Assembly: GCF_910592395.1 (NCBI RefSeq)
Contig: NC_088308.1
Coordinates: forward strand, 11,423,001-11,487,000
Reading direction: 5' to 3'
Length of the DNA: 64,000 nt
DNA from: Lineus longissimus
Taxonomy: Eukaryota > Nemertea > Pilidiophora > Heteronemertea > Lineidae
The first letter of the stretch is position 1, and every line of letters begins with the position of its first letter. Position numbers and translations under genes: made by a program. The notes under the pieces are model-generated. The model was not told the DNA's origin, did not search any database, and was given only the letters and a program-made list of their open reading frames with translations. Of the stretch, positions 32,614-40,220 are shown piece after piece.

Positions 32614-33691
32614 TAAGAAATCGAATGAGTTATTGAAAAGAATATATTATGAACCAAATCATAGTGCTAGTTTTGGCGGGCTAAATGCTTTAAAGAGAGC
32701 AGTTGGTAAGAGGATATCAACTTCTAACATAAAAAAATGGCTCCAGTCTCAAGACACATACACACTTCACAAACCAGTTAGACACCACTTTATACGAAGA
32801 CGTATCGTGGTTTCTGATATTGACGAACAATGGGAGGCCGATCTTGTTGATTTATCGAAAATTGTCAGGTATAATAAACCCTTTAAATATCTTCTCACTG
32901 TAATTGATACCCTGTCAAAATATGCCTGGGTTGTGGGTCTAAAATCAAAAAAAGGTGACGAACAGGTGACTGCATTTAAAAAGATAATTTCTTCCTCTAA
33001 GAGAAAGCCTAAGAATCTGAGAACTGATAAAGGGGGTGAGTTTGTGAACAAAAAATTTCAAGCCTATCTGAAAAAAGAAAATATTCGCTTCTTTACCTCG
33101 AATAATGAAGTTAAAGCGGCAATAGTTGAACGATTTAATAGGACCCTTAAAAGTAAAATGTGGAAATATTTCACAGAGAGAAATACTCTCTCATACGTGC
33201 CTGTTCTCCAAAAACTTGTGCACTCGTATAACAACACATGGCATCGGAGTATTAAGATGAAACCAAGTGAAGTGAACGAAGACAATGCTTCAGATGTTTG
33301 GCACACGCTCTACTCAAAAGAAAACCTGTCTCTGAAGAACATCAAATTCAAATTTCAAATTGGTGAAAAAGTGAGAATAAGCAAAGTCAAGATGACATTT
33401 GAGAAATCTTATCTACCCAACTGGACCATGGAAATATTCACCGTAAAAAGACAAATAAAAAGTAGGCCCCCTTTGTACGTGATTGAAGACGATGACGGAG
33501 ACACCATTCAAGGGAGTTTCTATGAAACAGAATTACAGAAAGTACGCATAAGCCCTGATAAAACCTATAAAATAGAAAGAATACTTGCAGAAAGAGGACG
33601 TGGTAAGAGAAAGGAATACTTTGTTAAATGGGAGGGTTATCCATCAAAATTCAACAGTTGGGTTAGTCACTCGGACGTTGAACGTCGATGA
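32579..33691 (+). CDS. INT: Retroviral-type integrase with C-terminal chromodomain
   Basis: 370 codons. RVE core with WEADLVDL (Asp88), NLRTDKGGEF (Asp150) and AAIVERFNR (Glu184), i.e. a D,D,E triad with 33 residues between the last two. An SH3-like segment follows (FQIGEKVRISK), then at about 330-368 a chromodomain YKIERILAERGRGKR-EYFVKWEGYPSKFNSWV with the Tyr/Trp aromatic-cage positions. It would join element ends to 6-bp staggered targets. The chromodomain may direct it to methylated histone H3 (known for chromoviral integrases; inference here). Confidence 0.93.
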   Translation: MVKAMTSGKTGSKKSNELLKRIYYEPNHSASFGGLNALKRAVGKRISTSNIKKWLQSQDTYTLHKPVRHHFIRRRIVVSDIDEQWEADLVDLSKIVRYNKPFKYLLTVIDTLSKYAWVVGLKSKKGDEQVTAFKKIISSSKRKPKNLRTDKGGEFVNKKFQAYLKKENIRFFTSNNEVKAAIVERFNRTLKSKMWKYFTERNTLSYVPVLQKLVHSYNNTWHRSIKMKPSEVNEDNASDVWHTLYSKENLSLKNIKFKFQIGEKVRISKVKMTFEKSYLPNWTMEIFTVKRQIKSRPPLYVIEDDDGDTIQGSFYETELQKVRISPDKTYKIERILAERGRGKRKEYFVKWEGYPSKFNSWVSHSDVERR

Positions 33692-33710
33692 AGATATCTT
33701 GCCTAAAAAA

Positions 33711-34061
33711 ATGTCAATTGAACTTTCCGATGGAAATATAGAAAGAAATACACCTCTGTCTGAAGTAGAAAGAGAAGACGAAGTAGACAAGGGTGAAGAT
33801 CGACAATCGGTGACTTCACGGCACAAAAACTGGATTATTTTTGGGCATAATGTTCCAAAACCAGAAATAATATTCTTTACTCAAGTTGTGATCATTTATA
33901 TCGTTGTCATCACAGCTCTTTTTAACATTGCATTTGCAAATGGTGAGAGTAACCTGTGGATATCTCTTCTATGCAGCTGTCTAGGCTATCTGTTACCAAA
34001 CCCGTCGTTTCCTACTGAAAATAATCATCATCCTCTGCAAAGGAATACCTTTTCCAATTGA
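33711..34061 (+). CDS. Small two-helix membrane protein
   Basis: 116-117 codons from ATG 33711; the frame is open from 33585 within the integrase but lacks an earlier ATG. A hydrophilic acidic N-terminus (DEVDKGEDRQ) is followed by FGHNVPKPEIIFFTQ, a transmembrane helix VVIIYIVVITALFNIAF, a short loop and LWISLLCSCLGYLLPNP. This layout recurs in Polintons and adintoviruses as a small virion or host-membrane protein. Function unproven. Sits between integrase and minor capsid protein. Confidence 0.7.
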   Translation: MSIELSDGNIERNTPLSEVEREDEVDKGEDRQSVTSRHKNWIIFGHNVPKPEIIFFTQVVIIYIVVITALFNIAFANGESNLWISLLCSCLGYLLPNPSFPTENNHHPLQRNTFSN

Positions 34062-34067
34062 AATAAC

Positions 34068-34880
34068 ATGGCAGCTTTTACGAATGACCACTTCTATGTT
34101 TCATTACCCTGCAATAGTTCGTTAAAGTATTTCCCTGATAATACAATTGGACACTACACTACAAAGCTGAGCACTGCTATACGATTAGATTCAACTGAAA
34201 ATTGGGAAGTAGGATTAGCCGAGTTTCAATATCCACACACATGGAGTAATATCAACCTTTCCAACAACAATTTTCGTATTTACATCCCTTCCAGTGACGA
34301 TCCTGACCCCAAGACTGGAAAAATACCCATGACATGGAAAACATTAACAGTTCCAATCAAATACTATAATGACATCAACAAATTGGTAATGGAAATGAAT
34401 CTCAAAATTCAAAGTGCACTCACTAGCGTTCAACAAGATACACATTTTTTTCTCAACTATGACAGGGTTGCAAAAAAAGTTAGTTTTGTGCTCCCAGAAG
34501 GTAGACTGATACTATTACCATCACCACTGTCTCATATGTTAGGCTTTCATCAAGACAATATTGCCCTTAACGAGAACACAACCGCTCCCTATCAAGCAGA
34601 TATACTCAGACATTTTCATGATATGTACGTGTATAGCGATGTATTACAATATCAACTGGTGGGAGATGTATTGACACCTTTACTCAGAACTGTATGTGCT
34701 GAAGGTAAAGAGGATGAGAGTATTCGCAAGTCATATAAAAATATTCATTATTTCTCTGTCAGCAAGTCTACATTTGAGACAATCGAAATAGATATAAGGA
34801 GTGACACAGGCGACTCCATACCATTTGAGAAAGGCAGAGTTGATGTTCTACTTCACTTCAGGCGCAAACGAAAAATATGA
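34068..34880 (+). CDS. mCP: Minor capsid protein, penton-like single jelly roll
   Basis: 270 codons. N-terminal FYVSLPCNSSLKYFPDN and WEVGLAEFQYPHTWSNI are the recognisable start of Polinton penton proteins (substrate of the vertices). Mostly beta composition, with a C-terminal end FEKGRVDVLLHFRRKRK. The family predicts a single jelly roll forming pentamers at the twelve vertices. Begins 6 bases after the previous stop and overlaps the next ORF by 4 bases (ATGA). Confidence 0.85.
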   Translation: MAAFTNDHFYVSLPCNSSLKYFPDNTIGHYTTKLSTAIRLDSTENWEVGLAEFQYPHTWSNINLSNNNFRIYIPSSDDPDPKTGKIPMTWKTLTVPIKYYNDINKLVMEMNLKIQSALTSVQQDTHFFLNYDRVAKKVSFVLPEGRLILLPSPLSHMLGFHQDNIALNENTTAPYQADILRHFHDMYVYSDVLQYQLVGDVLTPLLRTVCAEGKEDESIRKSYKNIHYFSVSKSTFETIEIDIRSDTGDSIPFEKGRVDVLLHFRRKRKI

Positions 34881-35317
34881 GAAAGGTTTATATTTGTGAC
34901 CCTCATTGTTATGATGCACATTACACCCAAAAAGGTAGTGGTGGATTCCCTGTGTTTATGGGTGCCCCTGTACAGCGAGGACATGGCATAGGGGGTTTAT
35001 TCTCAGGTCTGGCAAAAATGGCCATACCAATGCTTAAATCAGCTGCCAAATCGGCAGGAAAATCTCTCCTTCAGTCAGGTGCACAGTTTGCCGGAGATCT
35101 GCTAAAGGGTCGAAACCTAAAACAGGCTGCAAAACAGAGAGCAATTGAAGCTGGGAAGAATATAGGTCGAAATGTACTTTCCTCGGTTCAGGAAATGTCT
35201 CAGGGTAATACAAAGGCTTCTAATAAAAAGAGGAAAGCAAAGACTTCTGCATCCAGTCTGAGACAGGCGAAGCGACGGAGAAGATCAACAAAATCGTCGG
35301 CAGACATATTTGAATAA
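34877..35317 (+). CDS. Basic glycine-rich virion protein (pX/pVI-like)
   Basis: 146 codons overlapping the penton stop in an ATGA. Central amphipathic region GIGGLFSGLAKMAIPMLKSA ... GAQFAGDLLKG, then a strongly basic C-terminus (NKKRKAKTSASSLRQAKRRRRS). It resembles adenoviral core or pVI-type precursors and Polinton PX-like proteins, which bind DNA or membranes and are cut by the protease. The exact cleavage motif is not evident. Directly precedes the major capsid gene, with which it overlaps slightly. Confidence 0.65.
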   Translation: MRKVYICDPHCYDAHYTQKGSGGFPVFMGAPVQRGHGIGGLFSGLAKMAIPMLKSAAKSAGKSLLQSGAQFAGDLLKGRNLKQAAKQRAIEAGKNIGRNVLSSVQEMSQGNTKASNKKRKAKTSASSLRQAKRRRRSTKSSADIFE

Positions 35318-35327
35318 GACTGTCAAA

Positions 35328-36635
35328 ATGATCAGTGTTGGATCCTGTGAGTGCACAAAATCCGAACTGGAACTATTTTCCCTCCCACCAACGCTGACTA
35401 GCATTGAAAAAGCGCAGCATGTTGAATATCTACCTTTGGGGTCATTAGATGATGATACGCCAATAGAATTTTTCATCTCTAATCGTGGTGATGAGTACAT
35501 CGATTTGGCTAAAACGTACCTTTATCTGGAGGTGAAAGTCACCAAAAGCGATGGCACTAACTTGGATGAAAATGAAAAGGTTGGACCAGTCAACTATTTT
35601 TTTCATTCCTTATTTAGTCAGATTGACCTGTCATTAAATGGTCAATTAGTCACGTCCTCTAACAACACTTACCCATACAGAGCCTACATAGAAACCTTAT
35701 TATCGTATGGTCTAGAGGCAAAGAGGAGTCAGCTACAATCAGCACTTTGGTTTGCCGATGACCCTGGCAAATTTGAGAAAAACGACCCAGCCGGAGCAGA
35801 CACTAATGGCGGTTTCAAAACAAGAGCAAAATTTATAGCGAAAAGCAGACAGTTAGACATGTTTGGAAGGTTACACCTTGATTTATGTCATCAGAGTCGT
35901 TACTTGCTGAATGGTGTAGATTTGAAATTAAGATTGAATCGTACAAAGAATAATTTCAACCTCATGTCTGATGTAGGCACTGAAGTGACAAAAATAAAGA
36001 AAGCTGTTCTTCTTGTTCAACAAGTCAAGCCTAACCCTGCTGTACTAACCGCCCATGCAAAAGCTCTTAATACCAGTAATGCTAAGTACCCCATTAGAAG
36101 AGTTGAGGTGAAAACATTCTCAGTTAATGCGGGCACGCAAACTGTGACTCGAGATAACGTATATTTAGGTCAAGTACCAAGGCGAGTAATTGTTTTCATG
36201 ACAGATAATGCTGCATTGGTGGGTGCAAAGAATAAAAATCCATTCAATCTTAAACACAATAATCTTAATTTCATAAGCGTTGAAGCAAATAGTCGCACAT
36301 ATCCTGCACAACCATTGACACCATCTTTTGGAACAAATAATAGATACATCAGATCATACATGACATTGTTTACAGATACTGGAAAGGTTCACGACGATAT
36401 TGGCAACGATATTACAAGAGAAAGTTTCAGAAAAGGGTACAGTCTTTGGGTTTTTGACTTGTCACCAGATAAAGAGGATGGTGATCATGTTCATCTAGTA
36501 AAAGAGGGAAACCTTCGACTAGATCTGAAATTTGAGGAGGCTTTGACAGAAACTACATCCGTTTATGTCTATGCCGAATTCGATAACGTAATAGAAATTG
36601 ATCGTGCAAGAAATATCATCAAGGATTTCCGATGA
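35328..36635 (+). CDS. MCP: Major capsid protein, double jelly roll (hexon-like)
   Basis: 435 codons from ATG 35328 (the frame extends 18 bases further without ATG). Strong Polinton signature near the N-terminus: EYLPLGSLDDDTPIEFFI, YLYLEVKVTK, NYFFHSLFSQIDLSLNGQLV and YPYRAYIETLLSYG. Length fits Polinton major capsid proteins (about 430-550), which form trimeric hexons with two upright jelly rolls. Ends in an ATGA overlap with the protease. No disruption. Confidence 0.93.
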   Translation: MISVGSCECTKSELELFSLPPTLTSIEKAQHVEYLPLGSLDDDTPIEFFISNRGDEYIDLAKTYLYLEVKVTKSDGTNLDENEKVGPVNYFFHSLFSQIDLSLNGQLVTSSNNTYPYRAYIETLLSYGLEAKRSQLQSALWFADDPGKFEKNDPAGADTNGGFKTRAKFIAKSRQLDMFGRLHLDLCHQSRYLLNGVDLKLRLNRTKNNFNLMSDVGTEVTKIKKAVLLVQQVKPNPAVLTAHAKALNTSNAKYPIRRVEVKTFSVNAGTQTVTRDNVYLGQVPRRVIVFMTDNAALVGAKNKNPFNLKHNNLNFISVEANSRTYPAQPLTPSFGTNNRYIRSYMTLFTDTGKVHDDIGNDITRESFRKGYSLWVFDLSPDKEDGDHVHLVKEGNLRLDLKFEEALTETTSVYVYAEFDNVIEIDRARNIIKDFR

Positions 36636-37084
36636 ATACTTTAGAATTGATTAAAGTAGCAAAATTACACCCGAAATTGCGAAAATATTTCAAAGGTGTG
36701 TATGCCCTAGATCAGATACCTACATTTGTTGATAGTTATCCTTCAGCATACATAATTAATACACATCCAATGAGAAAAGAAGGTGAACACTGGTTAGCTA
36801 TATGGTTCGATGGTAAGTGCAAGGCAACATTCTTTGATTCGTATGGTTTACCGCCAAGAAGTAAACTCATCGTTAAATTTTTAAAGAGAAATACTTCCTG
36901 GTGGACATACTCCAGCAAAGTTTTACAATATCCTTTCTCATTGCTTTGCGGTCAATACTGTCTGTACTTCTTGGTGAAAAAATCACTAGGTTACTCTCTA
37001 AAGAACATCTTATCCGGATTTCGAAATGATCTTGAAATTAATGATAAAAAGGTTGTAAGGTTTCTAAAGAGAACATTTGCATAA
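36632..37084 (+). CDS. PRO: Adenain-like cysteine protease
   Basis: 150 codons. Catalytic series in the adenain/Ulp1 order: EGEHWLAIWFD (His53), TFFDSYG (Asp69), LQYPFSLLCGQYC (oxyanion Gln99 and nucleophile Cys106, spaced seven apart as in adenain). Short form of the family, without N- or C-terminal additions. It should mature the minor and core proteins encoded just upstream. Overlaps the capsid stop by 4 bases. Confidence 0.93.
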   Translation: MNTLELIKVAKLHPKLRKYFKGVYALDQIPTFVDSYPSAYIINTHPMRKEGEHWLAIWFDGKCKATFFDSYGLPPRSKLIVKFLKRNTSWWTYSSKVLQYPFSLLCGQYCLYFLVKKSLGYSLKNILSGFRNDLEINDKKVVRFLKRTFA

Positions 37085-37099
37085 TTCTGTTATCAACAA

Positions 37100-37138
37100 C
37101 CAATCAAAGCAAAGAAATGCTTATGAAAATTATATAAA
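37100..37138 (+). promoter_or_regulatory. CCAAT and TATA promoter of the 37180 gene
   Basis: CCAAT at 37100-37104 and TATATAAA at 37131-37138, with the ATG 49 bases after the TATA box. It lies directly after the protease stop, marking the end of the capsid block. Confidence 0.5.
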
Positions 37139-37179
37139 ATGAATATGTCTGTTGATAGTTGGATATTAGGCACTAGGTC

Positions 37180-37599
37180 ATGGCACAAGCTCAGTTAACT
37201 TGGAACGATAAACGCTCAGTCGAAGTGATGATGGAGGAAGAACAACATAACGATGGGAAAAAGAAACAGAAAGCTGAGGCCAGGTCTAAACAGAAGTCCG
37301 CAAGTATGGTTTTGTACTTAACACCGAAGATCATCCTCGCAATTTGGAAGGAAAAGGAGCAAATAAGGATTCAGATCGATGATGGTGAAAAAAAGATAAA
37401 CATACCACCCGAAGTTTGGAGGATTCTTCATTTATCGGCAGAAGCCATAACATTGCTTCTAAGTTTTGTAGAAGGACAAGGTGGAATTGCTGAATATTAT
37501 GATTCGTATTACAGGACATGTCAACAAGGACAAAACCCTGATCATAAAATCTCCTCAGAACTTAGGAATCAGTTATCGATTGCAACTAGTGTGAAATAG
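37180..37599 (+). CDS. 139-aa unknown protein, weakly PC4-like
   Basis: Acidic/basic N-terminus (MEEEQHNDGKKKQKAEARSK), then a predicted beta-rich piece LTPKIILAIWKEKEQIRIQI followed by KKINIPPEVWRILHLSAEAI. The series of alternating hydrophobics, a Pro, and a Trp in the start of a helix is faintly like a PC4 single-stranded-DNA-binding half-domain and resembles the neighbour's better-supported domain. That similarity is tentative. Own promoter; same strand as the capsid genes. Confidence 0.55.
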   Translation: MAQAQLTWNDKRSVEVMMEEEQHNDGKKKQKAEARSKQKSASMVLYLTPKIILAIWKEKEQIRIQIDDGEKKINIPPEVWRILHLSAEAITLLLSFVEGQGGIAEYYDSYYRTCQQGQNPDHKISSELRNQLSIATSVK

Positions 37600-37663
37600 T
37601 TTTAAGGTCAAGGACATATATGAATGAGGTTAATCTTTGTTCTACTGACCTCATTAACAGCAA

Positions 37664-37738
37664 CCAATCACAATTCGTTACCCGAATGACAACGTCCAAT
37701 CACAATCACTCTTTCATCAGTCACGTGCAATATATAAG
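37664..37738 (+). promoter_or_regulatory. Promoter of the PC4-like gene: two CCAAT boxes, E-box, TATA box
   Basis: CCAAT at 37664-37668 and 37696-37700, CACGTG at 37722-37727, TATATAAG at 37731-37738. A start site about 30 bases after the TATA box (near 37761) would lie beyond the ATG at 37750, which argues that translation begins at the next in-frame ATG, 37792. Confidence 0.55.
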
Positions 37739-37791
37739 GACAAAACGCCATGAGTGCTCACATTCACTTCAAAACCTGCAAGTGCAAGAGA

Positions 37792-38894
37792 ATGGAGAAC
37801 GAAACTACCAACAAAAACCACAAAAACAACGCTGAAATGGATAAAGTAACGTCCACCCAGACCAAGTCACCTGCGAAGAATGAAACAATCATGGAAACTC
37901 CGAAAGTAACCAGGCGAAGAGGGGTACGGTCTACAGTCCTCGATCTCTCAAATGCTCCTAGTGCACCAAAGAAGGCAAGGAAAGCTGCAGCGCGTACTCC
38001 GTTCAATGAGAGGGAAAAAGAAATGCTGCCACAATGCTCGAGTCGTGTAGAACAAGAGACTGAATTGCGGATCCGATCCGATGAAAGAGGTGTTACATTC
38101 TCCTATGGTACGAAATGGATCCGTCTCAGTAAAACGGGTTTCCTGAATCTGAAGAATCTCGTGGATACCATCGATAAAAGGATCGTCGAAAGTCATGAGG
38201 AACGTTGGACTCTGGAGGACCACATATTTGTTCAAACAAGATTCTTTAACAATAAAATGAATGTTGACATTCGCCGTTTTTTCATCAGCAATGACAACGA
38301 ACCTGAGAAAGATTCCGAAAAATCGCAAGCAACTCTTTTCAGGCCGACTAAATGTGGTGTATTCCTGAGCGTCCCTCAATGGAGGGAAATGTCGAGCAAG
38401 TTTAAAGAACACACATGTGAGGATTCATTGAAAATAACTCCACTCGGTCGACTCACTATTCAGGTACTAGGGCTGTACCTTTCAAAGATCGGTCAAGGTT
38501 TCGTGGATCTTGAGTGTGATGGATGCCTGAATGATTGGCCTAGTCAAACAGATCATGTTTGCTGCATGCAGGAAGACTTTGCTGAATGTCAGAAACAGAT
38601 TCGAAGGAATCATCTAGACAACCTGAAAAAGAGCACCAGTATTCTTTATTTCACCCTTCGCCTGGCAGAAACCGCACTGGGGTTGGGCATTGAAATAAAC
38701 CGCACGCCAAGATATCTGTTGAATAGAGCTTTTAACGATTGGACTGATGAACTTATCGCTGAAATTAAGTCGATTGAAAAGGCTGACGATGACGATGATG
38801 GTATTGTTGCTGATGATGAGGAGGAGGAAGGAGAAGAAGACAAAGAGAATGCCATTGTTGCATCGGGAGGATTTAAAACGGACCACATTCAGTA

Positions 38895-38895
<1 letters not shown>
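37792..38895 (+). CDS. PC4-like single-stranded-DNA-binding protein with acidic tail
   Basis: 367 codons from ATG 37792 (an earlier in-frame ATG at 37750 is probably upstream of the cap site). Basic, disordered N-terminus (VTRRRGVRSTVLDLS, PKKARKAAART). At about 120-205 it reads like PC4/p15: KWIRLSKTGFLNLK, FNNKMNVDIRRFF and FRPTKCGVFLSVPQWREM, i.e. VDIR then PTKxGxxLSxxQW. A CDGC ... HVCC cluster (about 243-258) may bind zinc. The C-terminus is acidic (EKADDDDDG, DDEEEEGEEDKEN), as in many single-strand-binding proteins. Likely coats displaced strands during protein-primed replication, or acts in transcription (inference). Confidence 0.65.
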
Positions 38896-38933
<38 letters not shown>

Positions 38934-39474
38934 CATTCAAAAAGGTGTACAGTACTGTTTTTTTCAACATAAAGGATTGCAGAGTGAAATTTGTTAGCAT
39001 TTCATACAGACTTGCATGGGATTACTTAGACTATCATGTAAATATTTACCTGTGGACAATGCCTACACAATGCATTTGGAAGACTATTTAGCTCTTGATC
39101 ATATATGGACTAGTATCGGAATATTATTAATATCACTTTTGTGCATGATAGGAAAAGAGAAGCAAGTTGGAATATACTTTTCCTCTTTTTGGTTTGTATA
39201 ATATGTTTAAAATATGCATGCTGTGCTATGGTTATTTGTTTTTACTAATGCCATTTTTATTATTTTATATCATGTACAATGCTTTAACAAAAAATAAAAA
39301 ACAGTAGCATGGGCTACTTGGGGAAGAATTGTGAACGATTGAACTAGTTGCAACACTGATCTTCAAACTCTACTTTGATGATGTGACCATGACCTCTACA
39401 TACCCTATTTTGGATATTTTAACGTTACTCCAATATGGGCCATGGTCATAACCCACTTTGGATATTTCACTATA
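38896..39474. other. Polinton right arm
   Basis: (TA)n at 38899-38929, AT-rich unannotated sequence, and a polyadenylation-type AATAAA at 39293-39298 after the PC4-like gene. From 39303 an inward-facing copy of the element terminus begins (see the separate entry). No gene seen. Confidence 0.55.
39303..39450 (+). repeat. Inverted internal copy of the Polinton terminus
   Basis: Starts AGTAGCATGGGCTACTTG, matching the left end of the element with few changes, followed by diverged TIR-like units (gacctctacataccctattttgg). It faces the true right TIR, so the last 340 bp form an imperfect palindrome. Confidence 0.75.
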
Positions 39475-39645
39475 TCCAAAGTAGGTTACTAGGCCATGAC
39501 CCACTCTGGAGATTTTACACCATATCCAAACTAGGTCACTAGGTCAGGTCAACTTTCAAACTTCTCATACACAAAGTAGGTCAGTAGGTCAGTAGGTCAC
39601 TAGGTCAAAAGTTCATAATTTTCCCCAAGTAGCCCATATACTACT
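39475..39645 (-). repeat. Polinton right terminal inverted repeat
   Basis: 171 bp, complementary to 20579-20833 apart from the 83-bp duplication on the left. Contains seven perfect AGGTCA hexamers, most separated by two bases. The element ends ...ATACTACT before GATTGC. Confidence 0.9.
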
Positions 39646-39651
39646 GATTGC
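39646..39651. repeat. 6-bp Polinton target duplication, right copy
   Basis: GATTGC, identical to 20573-20578. Confidence 0.9.
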
Positions 39652-39676
39652 TACTGGGGACGATTTGACTGGATAC

Positions 39677-39685
39677 CGCCCAGCC
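39677..39685. repeat. 9-bp MULE target duplication, right copy
   Basis: CGCCCAGCC, identical to 17160-17168, directly after the MULE end (…TTTGACTGGATAC). Confidence 0.7.
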
Positions 39686-40220
39686 CCGGCCCAGGCCCAG
39701 CAGGGCACGTGCCTAGCTAGGCCTACCACCTGATTGATGAATGAGATGCATCCCCATGCTGCTGCCGTAAATGTATGTAAATGCTCGATGCGTGGACAAC
39801 TTCATCATTATTGCTGCTAGACTAGTCTTACATTAGTGCAATTAACTGATAATTTCATGTTCTGGACAAATGGTTTATGCCTACAAATCCAACCCTATCA
39901 CTGCTATACCTCGTTAAAATTTCTCACCAATCTTTAAAATCAAACCAGAAAAATTAGTGTTTTCCACCCTTTTTAGCTCAGCTGACAAAGTCAGCGGAGC
40001 TAGTAGAATAGCTGTTCAAATGGTGTCCGTCCTGCAATCCATCCATCCATCCATCTAGGGACCCATCTGTGGACAAACCATATCACACTTGTTCATATGC
40101 ACTTGTTATCTTAAAACAATATGTTTTTATTACCAAAATGTAACCATCATTCCATGACTTAGACGACAGAGTCTAGAGCAAGCGCATGAAAAAGTTCAAA
40201 GCACATTCCATTTGACCGTT
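39686..40220. other. Flank without recognised gene
   Basis: Contains a hairpin-forming ttagctcagctgacaaagtcagcggagcta near 39974-40005, a likely relic end of a repeat of the type seen at 42107, and a short (atcc)n run near 40040-40055. Nothing coding seen. Confidence 0.35.

Larger units (their letters stand above)
20579..39645 (+). mobile_element. Complete Polinton/Maverick (adintovirus-like), 19,067 bp
   Basis: Starts AG and ends CT, has near-identical terminal inverted repeats and a 6-bp duplication GATTGC. It carries every hallmark gene: protein-primed family B polymerase, RVE-type integrase with chromodomain, A32-like packaging ATPase, adenain-like protease, double-jelly-roll major capsid and penton-like minor capsid proteins. 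All core frames are open and capsid genes overlap by a few bases as in a compact viral genome. Inserted in the subterminal repeats of a MULE. Confidence 0.95.
17169..39676 (-). mobile_element. Mutator-like element carrying a nested Polinton and a nested 1-kb element
   Basis: Left end begins GACCGGTCAAATTGTCCCC and the right end (complement) GTATCCAGTCAAATCGTCCCC. Both are followed inward by several copies of the motif GGGGACGATTT. It is flanked by the 9-bp duplication CGCCCAGCC. Removing the Polinton (20579-39645 plus one GATTGC) and the 18888-19926 insertion (plus one 9-mer) leaves a MULE of about 2.4 kb. It carries a FLYWCH-plus-MULE transposase on the minus strand. Relative age from the nesting: MULE first, then the two insertions. 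Confidence 0.7.

Noticed and set aside
33585-33710. Upstream extension of the membrane-protein ORF into the integrase
   Set aside because: The stretch has no ATG and overlaps the conserved chromodomain in another frame, so the start at 33711 is preferred.
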